The notes under the pieces were generated by a model, which was given only the letters and a program-made list of their open reading frames with translations, was not told the DNA's origin and made no database searches. The position numbers were made by a program, and so were the translations under genes. Shown here piece after piece: positions 1-7,253 of a DNA stretch of 16,360 nucleotides. The stretch is from an uncultured Oscillospiraceae bacterium (GTDB lineage Bacteria; Bacillota; Clostridia; Oscillospirales; Oscillospiraceae). Positions within the stretch are counted from its first letter, which is position 1, and each line of letters opens with the position of its first letter. The stretch spans positions 1-16,360 of the forward strand of contig CAJUEG010000057.1 in assembly GCA_910584835.1 (NCBI GenBank). The letters are read 5' to 3'.

Positions 1-2537
1 CGCTGGAGCATGGACACGCTGGCCTGCCCCACCTCCAGCACCACGTCGATGGCGGCGGGGAGCAGCTCGTCGTAGTCGTCCCCGCCCCCGGCGGCGGGGT
101 CGGAACCGCCCACGCCCTTTTCTGCCTTGCTCTTGTCCTCGGCGTTCTTCTCGATCTCGTGCATGACCTGCTCGTCGTACTGGGCGGAGGCCCCCTCCTT
201 GATGAAGTCCACCACGTTGGCCACCTCCTCCTCGGTGATGAAGCAGCCCTGGACCCGGAGCTTGTCCTGTCCCAGGGGGGCGTACAGCATGTCCCCCTTG
301 CCCACCAGCTTCTCCGCGCCGGTGGTGTCCAGGATGATGCGGGACTCCAGGCTGGAGGCCACCGCGAAGGCGATGCGGCTGGGGATATTGGCCTTCATCA
401 GGCCGGTGATCACGTCGGCCCGGGGGCTCTGGGTGGCGATGACCAGGTGCATGCCGGAGGCGCGGCCCATCTGGGCCACCCGGCAGATGGATTCCTCCAC
501 CTCTTTCGCCGCCACCAGCATCAGGTCGGCCAGCTCGTCGATGACCACCACGATCTGGGGCATGGGCTCCAGGTCCTCCCGCTGGGCGGCGTGGTTGTTG
601 TAGGACGCCAGGTCCTTGGCCCCCACCTCGGAGAACTTCTGGTAGCGCTTCATCATCTCGCTCACCGCCCACTGCAGGGCCCCGGCGGCCTTCTTCGGGT
701 CAGTGACCACCGGGATGAGCAGGTGGGGGATGCCGTTGTAGACGCTCAGCTCCACCATCTTGGGGTCCACCATGATAAGGCGGACCTCCTCCGGGGTGGC
801 CTTGTACAGCAGGGAAATGATGAGCGAGTTGGTGCACACCGACTTGCCCGAGCCGGTGGTGCCGGCGATGAGCATATGGGGCAGGCGGGCGATATTGCCC
901 ACGATGGGCTGGCCGCTGATGTCCTTGCCCACGGCGAAGGACACCTTGGAGGGGCTGTCGGTGAACGCCTTGGAGCCCAGCACGTCCCGGATGCACACCG
1001 GGCTCACCACCCGGTTGGGCACCTCGATGCCCACGGTGGAGATTTTATCGGGTATGGGGGCCACCCGGACGGCGGACGCCCCCAGGGCCAGGGCGATGTC
1101 GCCGGACAGGTTGGTGATCTTGTTCAGCTTCACCCCCTGGTCCAGCTCCAGCTCGTACCGGGTGACGGCGGGGCCCCGGATGACGTTGACGATGCGGGCG
1201 CTGACGCCGAAGGACTGGAGGGCGTCCTGGAGGCGCTGCTGGTTGGCGTGCAGCTCCCCCTCCGCGGCGGAGGCGCTTCCCCCTCCCCCCTGGTTGAGCA
1301 GGGACACCGGGGGGTAGCGGTAGGCGGGGGCGTCCTGCTCCATGCCCGCCTCGATCTCCCGGGCCATCTCCTCCCGGACCTGGGCCTGCTCCTCCTCCTT
1401 GGACAGCTTCTGGGAAACCGGGGCCGGCTCCCGGATGACAGGGGGCGGCACCGGGTCCTCCTGGACCGCCGGGGCGGTCGGGGCCTCCGTGCGGAGGGGC
1501 GTGGGCGCCGCCGGGGCCACCAGGTCGTCCATGGCCGGGGGCGGGGCCACCGGCGAGGGCTTGGGGGTGCGGGGGGGCTCCCTCATGGGGCGCAGCTCGG
1601 CCACGTCCTCATACTCCGGCGGCTCCTCCTCCACGGCGGGGGGGCTGTCCCCCTGGCCGGGAGGGACCACCCCGGCCACCTTGTCAAAGAAGGACTTCCT
1701 GCGCACGGTGGTCACCGGGGCGGTGGGCTTCTTGGACAGCAGCGGGCCGTCGTCCACCGGTATGTCGATGGCGGCGTTCTTCCGCCGGGCCGGAGCGGGC
1801 TCCGGCTCCTTTCGGGCGGGCCTGCGGGGGCGCTCCTCCGGCTCGGGGTAGTCGTCCGGGTCGTACTCCGGGCGCTGCTCCCGCCGCTCCCGGAAATAGT
1901 CCAGAATATCCGCCGGGGTGAGGCGTAGCGCACACAGCGCCGCCGCCGTGGTGAGCAGCAGGAGCACCACGACGGCCCCAACGGTGGTGAAGGCGAAGCG
2001 GAAGGCCATGGCCAGCGTGCCGCCGACCACCCCGCCGCAGCTCACCGCCCTGCCGTCCGTCCACAGCTGGCCGAAGAGCTCCCAGCCCCACGCATAGTCC
2101 CCCTTGCTCAGCAGCAGGTGGAGCAGGGCCCCGGCAAACACCGGCAGGCACACCGCCCCCGCCACCCGCAGGCGGACGGGGCGGCCCCGGTGGAGGATGA
2201 GGATGACGGCGGCGGCCAGCAGCATGGGCGGGGCCAGGTAGAACCCGTAGCCGCACAGCCCCTTGAGCAGGTCGCAGAACAGGGCGATGACCGCCCCCTC
2301 CTCCGTCTTGAAATAGCCGATGGCCCCGAACAGGGCCAGCAGAAGGCACACCGCCCCCCCCACCTCCCGGCGGTAGGGCTTTTTCTGGGCGGCGGATTTG
2401 CGGGAGCGGCCCTTGGCCTGGGACGAGGCCCCGGACCTGGACGAGGAACGCTTGCCGCCGCTGTTTGCCGCGTTGGACGCGGAGCGGCCCTTGGCGCCGC
2501 CGCTTGACGCAGAACTTCTCTTTTGTGTGGAAGCCAT
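1..2537 (-). CDS. ftsK: DNA translocase FtsK/SpoIIIE, C-terminal end cut off by the window
   Basis: Membrane-anchored, ATP-driven motor that pumps double-stranded DNA through the closing division or sporulation septum. About 845 codons are visible from the ATG at 2537, which follows AGGAGG at 6-base spacing. Residues 1-55 are a basic Ser/Lys/Arg-rich tail. Four or five membrane segments follow up to about residue 210, then a Pro/Glu-rich linker to about 400, then the alpha/beta RecA-like motor. The motor shows Walker A GTTGSGKS at 559-566 and the Walker B region VVVIDELADLM around 663-672. The last visible residues, including VLEVGQASVSML, are the start of the DNA-reading gamma winged helix, so only that domain is missing. 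The gene lies 21 bases after uppP and is probably cotranscribed with it. FtsK and SpoIIIE cannot be told apart without gamma and the full genome. Confidence 0.97.
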   Translation of the reverse strand, partial: MASTQKRSSASSGGAKGRSASNAANSGGKRSSSRSGASSQAKGRSRKSAAQKKPYRREVGGAVCLLLALFGAIGYFKTEEGAVIALFCDLLKGLCGYGFYLAPPMLLAAAVILILHRGRPVRLRVAGAVCLPVFAGALLHLLLSKGDYAWGWELFGQLWTDGRAVSCGGVVGGTLAMAFRFAFTTVGAVVVLLLLTTAAALCALRLTPADILDYFRERREQRPEYDPDDYPEPEERPRRPARKEPEPAPARRKNAAIDIPVDDGPLLSKKPTAPVTTVRRKSFFDKVAGVVPPGQGDSPPAVEEEPPEYEDVAELRPMREPPRTPKPSPVAPPPAMDDLVAPAAPTPLRTEAPTAPAVQEDPVPPPVIREPAPVSQKLSKEEEQAQVREEMAREIEAGMEQDAPAYRYPPVSLLNQGGGGSASAAEGELHANQQRLQDALQSFGVSARIVNVIRGPAVTRYELELDQGVKLNKITNLSGDIALALGASAVRVAPIPDKISTVGIEVPNRVVSPVCIRDVLGSKAFTDSPSKVSFAVGKDISGQPIVGNIARLPHMLIAGTTGSGKSVCTNSLIISLLYKATPEEVRLIMVDPKMVELSVYNGIPHLLIPVVTDPKKAAGALQWAVSEMMKRYQKFSEVGAKDLASYNNHAAQREDLEPMPQIVVVIDELADLMLVAAKEVEESICRVAQMGRASGMHLVIATQSPRADVITGLMKANIPSRIAFAVASSLESRIILDTTGAEKLVGKGDMLYAPLGQDKLRVQGCFITEEEVANVVDFIKEGASAQYDEQVMHEIEKNAEDKSKAEKGVGGSDPAAGGGDDYDELLPAAIDVVLEVGQASVSMLQ

Positions 2538-2558
2538 GGGGAAATCCTCCTGTTTATG

Positions 2559-3416
2559 TTACGCCGCAGGGGCCAGAATGGGAAGAATCAGGCTGGCGGC
2601 CAGGGCGGCGGCCCCGGCGATCCAGCAGTAGTAGGCGAACATGCCGAACTTGCCCTTCCTGGCCAGCAGCTTCACCAGGGAGATGGAGAAGTAGCCCACC
2701 ACCCCGGCCACCGCCATCCCCGCCAGGTACATGGGCAGCAGGTTCATGTCGATCTCCCCCGCGCCCGCCACCTTGACCACCTTCAGCAGGGTGGCTCCCA
2801 GCACGGCGGGCAGGGACAGCAGGAAGGAAAAGCGCACGGCGAAGTTGCGCTCAAAGCCCAGCGCCATCCCGGCGGAGATGGTGGCGCCGGAGCGGGACAG
2901 GCCGGGGATGGTGGCCGCCCCCTGGGCCAGCCCCACCAGCAGCACGTCCTTCACCGTGGCGGTGCGGCCGTTTTTCCGCCCGCCGCCGTAGCGGTCGGAC
3001 AGGAACAGGATGCAGCCGGTGACCAGCAGCATGACGGACACAAACACCGGGTTCGCCCCCAGCTCCTCCACAAAGTCGTTGATGGGCAGCACCAGGAACA
3101 GGGGCAGGGTGCCCAGGATCAGCAGCAGCACCAGCCGCCGGGCCTCGGGGGGATTGCCCCGCTCCCGCGCGCCGGAGCGGGTGAACAGGGCCGCGATTCC
3201 CCGGAAGAACTCCACAACCATGTCGGCGATGTCGCCCCAGTACACCACGCACACCGCCAGCAGCGTGGCAAAGTGGAGCAGAATGTTATAGAGGGCGTCG
3301 GGCTCCTCCATGCCGAAGAAGGATTGCAGCAGGGACAGGTGCCCGGAGCTGGAGATGGGCAGAAATTCCGCCACTCCCTGCACCAGTCCCAGCACAATTG
3401 CCATCCAAAATTCCAA
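2559..3416 (-). CDS. uppP: Undecaprenyl-diphosphatase UppP (BacA family)
   Basis: Integral membrane phosphatase that converts undecaprenyl diphosphate to the monophosphate, recycling the lipid carrier for peptidoglycan and other wall polymers; the family also gives bacitracin tolerance. With the start chosen here the protein has 285 residues, the normal family length. The two signature motifs are present: QGVAEFLPISSSGH at 13-26 (the Gln/Glu-x3-Glu box) and IPGLSRSGATIS at 170-181, with the catalytic-type Arg175. About eight hydrophobic segments are seen. I chose the TTG at 3416 because GAGGTG lies 6 bases upstream and the protein then begins right at the first conserved helix. The ATG at 3455 would add 13 unconserved residues and lacks a good binding site, and the ATG at 3404 also lacks one. 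The gene heads an operon with ftsK. Confidence 0.96.
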   Translation of the reverse strand: MEFWMAIVLGLVQGVAEFLPISSSGHLSLLQSFFGMEEPDALYNILLHFATLLAVCVVYWGDIADMVVEFFRGIAALFTRSGARERGNPPEARRLVLLLILGTLPLFLVLPINDFVEELGANPVFVSVMLLVTGCILFLSDRYGGGRKNGRTATVKDVLLVGLAQGAATIPGLSRSGATISAGMALGFERNFAVRFSFLLSLPAVLGATLLKVVKVAGAGEIDMNLLPMYLAGMAVAGVVGYFSISLVKLLARKGKFGMFAYYCWIAGAAALAASLILPILAPAA

Positions 3417-3466
3417 TGTATTCACCTCATTCTCAAACTGCCGCAGGCGCGGCACACGCTTAATTT

Positions 3467-3480
3467 ATTATATTATCACA
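3467..3480 (-). promoter_or_regulatory. Candidate promoter -10 region for uppP-ftsK
   Basis: On the minus strand the sequence TGTGATAATATAAT offers an extended -10 (TG-T-GATAAT, hexamer 3477-3472) and an overlapping TATAAT (3472-3467). It sits in a short AT-rich patch about 50 bases before the TTG start. No convincing -35 hexamer lies at the right spacing, so the extended -10 would have to carry it. This is inference from motif and position. Confidence 0.4.
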
Positions 3481-3543
3481 CTTCGCCGCAAAATTCCAGT
3501 GCCAATCGAAAAAGGCCGCCCTGCCCCCGCTTTTCCCCCGCCC

Positions 3544-3572
3544 TTGCGCTCCCCCCGTAGCTGTGGTATACT
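3544..3572 (+). promoter_or_regulatory. Sigma-A-type promoter of the membrane-anchored protein gene
   Basis: TTGCGC (3544-3549), a 17-base spacer, then TATACT (3567-3572) preceded by TGG, an extended -10. It lies directly before the AAGGAGG ribosome binding site (3580-3586) and the ATG at 3595, so the 5' leader would be about 15-20 bases. Confidence 0.7.
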
Positions 3573-3594
3573 GTTGAAAAAGGAGGTGCGTCCC

Positions 3595-4161
3595 ATGGCA
3601 AAAAAGGATTCCCGGCGGCGCCTGCTCCTGGCCGCGGCAGCTTTGCCGCTGTGCGCGGCGGCGGTATTTTTGCTGCTCTGGCTCAATCCCAACCGGGTTT
3701 ACACCTATCAGGCCCAAACCGCGTCCGCCGCCCAGGCCGCCGAGACCTGCCCCTTCGCCCTCATCACCCGGCAGGAATTCCAGCTGGCCGCGGAGCTTCT
3801 GGCCAATGAGAACGTGACAGCCTTCTATCCCAAGCCCGGCCAGGTGGACCCGCCTGCCCATGAGCTGCCCGTGGGCCTGTTGGATGCCGAAGCCCTCCGA
3901 ATCGGCGGACAGCGCGCCCGCGTGACCAGCCTGTCCGTCACCGGCCTGGTGATCTGTGTGGACTATTCCACCCCCGTGCCGGATGACCGTACCCCGTGCA
4001 GCCGCTGCATCCTGGCCATCTCCCACGATGGGACCATAACAAAAACCTCCTCCCTCTACGAAAACGGGGAGGCCGTCTACACTGTGGACAACACGGATAA
4101 CACCGATTTTATCATTGGCCGCTCTTCCCGCGACCTGCTGTATTTCCTCCATGGGAACTGA
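3595..4161 (+). CDS. Unrecognised membrane-anchored protein, 188 residues
   Basis: I do not recognise the family. The ATG at 3595 follows AAAGGAGGTG at good spacing. Residues 1-9 are basic (MAKKDSRRR), and 10-30 form one strong hydrophobic segment with no Cys lipobox and no clear AxA cleavage site. The protein is therefore probably a signal-anchored membrane protein with an extracytoplasmic domain of about 155 residues. That domain has mixed alpha/beta character, a Cys pair CSRC at 135-138 plus Cys52 and Cys121, and a stretch of alternating polar residues (residues 145-175) typical of a small beta sheet. It is monocistronic, with its own promoter upstream and a terminator 6 bases after the stop. 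It is divergent from uppP, which suggests but does not prove an envelope role. Confidence 0.85.
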   Translation: MAKKDSRRRLLLAAAALPLCAAAVFLLLWLNPNRVYTYQAQTASAAQAAETCPFALITRQEFQLAAELLANENVTAFYPKPGQVDPPAHELPVGLLDAEALRIGGQRARVTSLSVTGLVICVDYSTPVPDDRTPCSRCILAISHDGTITKTSSLYENGEAVYTVDNTDNTDFIIGRSSRDLLYFLHGN

Positions 4162-4167
4162 CCTTGG

Positions 4168-4226
4168 CCGGGGAATTTTATTGTGCATTTTGATGCCGGT
4201 AAAATTCCCCGGTTTTCTTGCTTTTT
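4168..4226 (+). terminator. Rho-independent terminator after the membrane-anchored protein gene
   Basis: A perfect 13-bp stem, CCGGGGAATTTTA (4168-4180) pairing with TAAAATTCCCCGG (4200-4212), has a 19-base loop and is followed by a T-rich tail TTTTCTTGCTTTTT (4213-4226). The tail contains the -35 of the next promoter. Confidence 0.85.
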
Positions 4227-4246
4227 GTCCGCTAATTTGCTACACT
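4218..4246 (+). promoter_or_regulatory. Sigma-A-type promoter of the hydratase-GNAT operon
   Basis: TTGCTT (4218-4223), a spacer of exactly 17 bases, then TACACT (4241-4246), followed 31 bases later by the hydratase ATG. The -35 lies inside the T-tail of the preceding terminator, so the two signals are nested. Confidence 0.7.
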
Positions 4247-4255
4247 AAAGCAAAT
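4235..4255. promoter_or_regulatory. Operator-like palindrome over the -10
   Basis: ATTTGCT (4235-4241) and AGCAAAT (4249-4255) form a perfect 7-bp inverted repeat separated by 7 bases. The palindrome covers the whole -10 hexamer and the likely transcription start. Size and placement fit a dimeric repressor site. No regulator gene is adjacent, so the binding protein is unknown. Confidence 0.45.
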
Positions 4256-4277
4256 CACCCCACGGGAGGAACCGCAT

Positions 4278-6509
4278 ATGATTACCGTACAAACCACCCC
4301 CGTCCGCTTGGACCGCGGACGCTTTGTCCCCGCCCAGGTCCCCCAGGGCCGGGAGGGCACCATGGCCCACGCCATCCTCATGGCCCACAACACCTCGGCT
4401 GACCCGGGCCGCCTGTCCATCCGCTTCGACGCCATGGCATCCCACGACATCACCTATGTGGGCATCATCCAGACCGCCCGGGCCTCCGGCATGAGGGAAT
4501 TCCCCCTGCCCTATGTGCTCACCAACTGCCACAACTCCCTGTGCGCCGTGGGGGGGACCATCAACGAGGACGACCACGTGTTCGGACTAAGCGCCGCCAA
4601 AAAGTACGGCGGCGAGTTCGTCCCGGCCCACCAGGCCGTCATCCACTCCTACATGCGGGAGCGGTACGCCGCCCCGGGCAAGATGATTCTGGGCTCCGAC
4701 TCCCACACCCGGTACGGGGCCTACGGGACCCTCGCCATCGGCGAGGGCGGCCCGGAGCTGGCCCGCCAGCTGCTGAAAAAGACCTACGACATCGCCTACC
4801 CCAAAATCATCGCCGTCTACCTCACCGGCGCGCCCCGGCCCGGGGTGGGGCCCCAGGACGTGGCCCTGGCCCTGGTGGGGGCCACCTTCAAAAGCGGCGC
4901 GGTGAAGAACGCCGTGCTGGAGTTCTTCGGCCCCGGCGTGGCAAACCTGTCCATGGACTACCGGGCGGGCATCGACGTGATGACCACCGAGACCACCTGC
5001 CTGTCCTCCGTGTGGCAGACCGACAGACAGACCAAGACCGCCCTCACCCTGCTGGGCCGGAGGGACAGCTGCAAAGAGATGGCCCCGGCGGAGGGCGCGT
5101 ACTACGACGGCCTGGTCACCGTGGAGCTGGACAAGGTGGAGCCCATGATCGCCCTGCCCTTCCACCCCTCCAACGCCTATACCATCCGGGAGTTCAAGGC
5201 CAACATGGCCGACCTGCTCCACCAGGTGGACGTGGACGCGGCGGAGCAGCTGGGCGTGAAAAACGCCCCCTCCCTGGTGAAAAAAATTGTGGACGGCCAG
5301 TTCCTGGTGGACCAAGGGGTCATCGCCGGGTGCTCCGGCGGCACCTACCAGAACCTGAAGCGGGCCGCCGAGATTTTGAATGGCTGCTCCACCGGCTCCG
5401 GCAGCTTCTGGCTGTCCTGCTACCCCGGCTCCATGCCCATCAACCTGGAGCTGACCAAAAACGGCTGCATCGCCCAGCTGATGGCGGCGGGGGCGTCCAT
5501 CCGCTCCTGTTTCTGCGGCCCCTGCTTCGGGGCCGGGGATGTGCCCGCCAACGGGGCCTTCTCCATCCGCCACTCCACCCGGAATTTCCCCAACCGGGAG
5601 GGCTCCAAGCCCGGGGACGGCCAGATCTCCTACGTGGCCCTCATGGACGCCCGGTCCATCGCCGCCACCGCCCGGATGGGAGGGGTGCTCACAGGGGCGG
5701 ACGAGCTGCCCGGCATCCCCGCCGACCGGGCGGACGAGCACTGGAATTATGACGATTCCGCCTACAAGGCCCGGGTCTACTTTGGGGTGGGCCGCCCCCA
5801 GCCGGACGCTAAGCTGGTGTTCGGCCCCAACATCGCCGACTGGCCGGAACAGATTCCCCTGCCGGAAAACCTGCTGCTCACCTGCTGCGCCGCCATCTAC
5901 GACCCGGTGACCACCACCGACGAGCTCATCCCCTCCGGGGAGACCTCCTCCTACCGCTCCAACCCCCTGCGTCTGGCCGAGTTTGCCCTGTCCCGGAAGG
6001 ACCCCCAGTACGTCCCCCGCGCCAAAGCCGTCCAGGCGGTGGAGAAGCTGCGCAGGGAAAACCCCGCCGCGCCCGAGGTCCGGCAGGCGCTGGAGGGCTA
6101 TGACCCCGCACGCACGGGCCTGGGTTCCTTCGTCATGGCCCTGAAGCCCGGCGACGGCTCCGCCCGGGAGCAGGCCGCCTCCTGCCAGCGGGTGCTGGGC
6201 GGATGCGCCAACGTGGCGGAGGAGTACGCCACCAAGCGCTACCGCTCCAACGTGGTCAACTGGGGGATGCTGCCCTTTGTGGCCGAAAATCTGGAGGAGC
6301 TGAACCTCCGGCCCGGCGACCGGGTGTACCTCCCCGGCGTCCGCGCCCTGCTGGAGGGGGACGGGGACGAGCTTGAAGTTCTTCTGCTCCGGGACGGGAA
6401 CGGGGAAAAGAGGCAAACCCCGGTGACGCTCCGTCTGCCCGGCCTGACACGGGAGGAGCGGGACATCATCCTGGCAGGCTGCCTCATCAACTACTATACG
6501 GAGGGTTGA
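4278..6509 (+). CDS. Aconitase-family hydratase (YbhJ-like), substrate unknown
   Basis: A 743-residue single-chain member of the aconitase/isopropylmalate isomerase superfamily, expected to be a cytoplasmic [4Fe-4S] hydro-lyase. Seen: the aconitase signature GSDSHTRYGAYG at 139-150 followed by GEGG, a first candidate cluster Cys in GCSGGTYQN (Cys352), the Cys pair CGPC (Cys413 and Cys416) in the usual CGPCxG context, and the substrate-loop motif RNFPNREG at 435-442. Length and arrangement resemble the Escherichia coli YbhJ type of putative hydratase rather than AcnA (about 890 residues) or the two-subunit LeuCD. The first Cys lies in GCSGG instead of the usual SCTN. The C-terminal 150 residues would be the swivel-type domain. 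The ATG at 4278 follows GGGAGGA. The stop overlaps the ribosome binding region of the downstream GNAT gene, so the two are coupled. The reaction cannot be named from sequence. Confidence 0.9.
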   Translation: MITVQTTPVRLDRGRFVPAQVPQGREGTMAHAILMAHNTSADPGRLSIRFDAMASHDITYVGIIQTARASGMREFPLPYVLTNCHNSLCAVGGTINEDDHVFGLSAAKKYGGEFVPAHQAVIHSYMRERYAAPGKMILGSDSHTRYGAYGTLAIGEGGPELARQLLKKTYDIAYPKIIAVYLTGAPRPGVGPQDVALALVGATFKSGAVKNAVLEFFGPGVANLSMDYRAGIDVMTTETTCLSSVWQTDRQTKTALTLLGRRDSCKEMAPAEGAYYDGLVTVELDKVEPMIALPFHPSNAYTIREFKANMADLLHQVDVDAAEQLGVKNAPSLVKKIVDGQFLVDQGVIAGCSGGTYQNLKRAAEILNGCSTGSGSFWLSCYPGSMPINLELTKNGCIAQLMAAGASIRSCFCGPCFGAGDVPANGAFSIRHSTRNFPNREGSKPGDGQISYVALMDARSIAATARMGGVLTGADELPGIPADRADEHWNYDDSAYKARVYFGVGRPQPDAKLVFGPNIADWPEQIPLPENLLLTCCAAIYDPVTTTDELIPSGETSSYRSNPLRLAEFALSRKDPQYVPRAKAVQAVEKLRRENPAAPEVRQALEGYDPARTGLGSFVMALKPGDGSAREQAASCQRVLGGCANVAEEYATKRYRSNVVNWGMLPFVAENLEELNLRPGDRVYLPGVRALLEGDGDELEVLLLRDGNGEKRQTPVTLRLPGLTREERDIILAGCLINYYTEG

Positions 6510-6511
6510 GC

Positions 6512-7042
6512 ATGGAATTGGAACTCTACGTGCCGGAGCTGGACGAGCTGTGGTTTTATCAGAAAATGATGTCCGATCCCGCCACCATGTCCTACAACGC
6601 GGGCTACGATCCCTGGCCGGGCTACCACCGGGACACCGGCTGCATAGACTTTCCCCGGGAGCAGTGGGACAAATGGTACGCCCAATGGGTGGGCCGGGAG
6701 CCGGAGCGCTTCTATGCCTACATCCGGCGGAAATCCGATGGCGCATGGGTCGGCGACGTCAACTTCCACCACACGCCGGACAGGGACTGGTGGGACATGG
6801 GGATTGTGATCTACGCCCCCTGCCGCGGTCAGGGCTATGCCGTGCCCGCCCTGCGGCTCATACTGGACCACGCCTTTCGGGACTGCGGCATCAGCCGCAT
6901 CCACAACTATTTCGAGACCACCCGGGAGGCCGCCTGGAAAGCCCACCTGGCGGCGGGCTTCCGGGACATGGGCACGGCGGACGGCATACGCCACCTGCTG
7001 CTCACCAGGGAGGAATACCTGGCCGCATCACCCGCCGGGTAA
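6512..7042 (+). CDS. GNAT-family N-acetyltransferase
   Basis: A 176-residue cytoplasmic acetyltransferase of the GNAT superfamily, closest in layout to the RimJ/RimL-like branch. The acetyl-CoA pyrophosphate loop (motif A) is RGQGYA at 105-110, preceded by the beta-4 strand MGIVIYAP. Beta-5 and the helix with the N/W-x-A-A/GF pattern follow (AWKAHLAAGF, 132-141). The ATG at 6512 lies 2 bases after the hydratase stop, and its site GGAGGG (6500-6505) is inside the hydratase 3' end, so translation is coupled. A TTG at 6506 in the same frame is a weaker alternative. The acceptor is unknown. Being paired with a hydratase suggests a small molecule in the same pathway or a modifier of the partner enzyme, but this is inference. 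Confidence 0.9.
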   Translation: MELELYVPELDELWFYQKMMSDPATMSYNAGYDPWPGYHRDTGCIDFPREQWDKWYAQWVGREPERFYAYIRRKSDGAWVGDVNFHHTPDRDWWDMGIVIYAPCRGQGYAVPALRLILDHAFRDCGISRIHNYFETTREAAWKAHLAAGFRDMGTADGIRHLLLTREEYLAASPAG

Positions 7043-7095
7043 TCCCCCCGGAGCACTCCGTCCCACGTGCCCCCTGGCTTCCAGGCCCGCCTTTC

Positions 7096-7177
7096 AGAAC
7101 CTGCATTCACAACCGCGCTTACCGGCCGGACGGGATTTTCCCTGTCAAACGGCCCCGGCATTGTGAATGCAGGTTCT
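7096..7177. repeat. Perfect 17-bp inverted repeat around 48 bp, MITE- or REP-like
   Basis: AGAACCTGCATTCACAA at 7096-7112 and its exact reverse complement at 7161-7177 enclose 48 bases. The interior contains further complementary blocks (CCGGCCG against CGGCCCCGG, and GGG/CCC around a T-run), so the whole 82 bp can fold as one long hairpin. It lies between the GNAT stop and the bidirectional terminator, in 3' non-coding DNA of both convergent units. No target-site duplication is obvious. It has no T-run of its own and is not a normal terminator. Confidence 0.75.
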
Positions 7178-7183
7178 TACATC

Positions 7184-7222
7184 AAAAAGCGGCCAGCCGG
7201 TTTCCCGGCTGGCCGCTTTTTT
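7184..7222. terminator. Bidirectional terminator between GNAT and the SLH protein gene
   Basis: A stem of 17 bp (AAAAAGCGGCCAGCCGG at 7184-7200 with its complement at 7205-7221) has a TTTC tetraloop. T-runs are present on both strands, so it can end both the plus-strand operon and the minus-strand SLH gene, whose stop is at 7254-7256. Confidence 0.92.
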
Positions 7223-7253
7223 AGGTTTTCGCTGTTTCAGCCTCTGTTGCCGC

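Noticed and set aside
159..1928. Long plus-strand frame across ftsK
   Set aside because: The translation is Gly/His/Leu-rich without motifs, and the minus strand encodes FtsK with Walker A and B in a single frame.
4587..6746. 719-codon minus-strand frame across the hydratase and GNAT genes
   Set aside because: It is the mirror of two well-supported genes, has no recognisable domain, and carries the Gly/His/Val/Gln composition of a GC-rich antisense frame.
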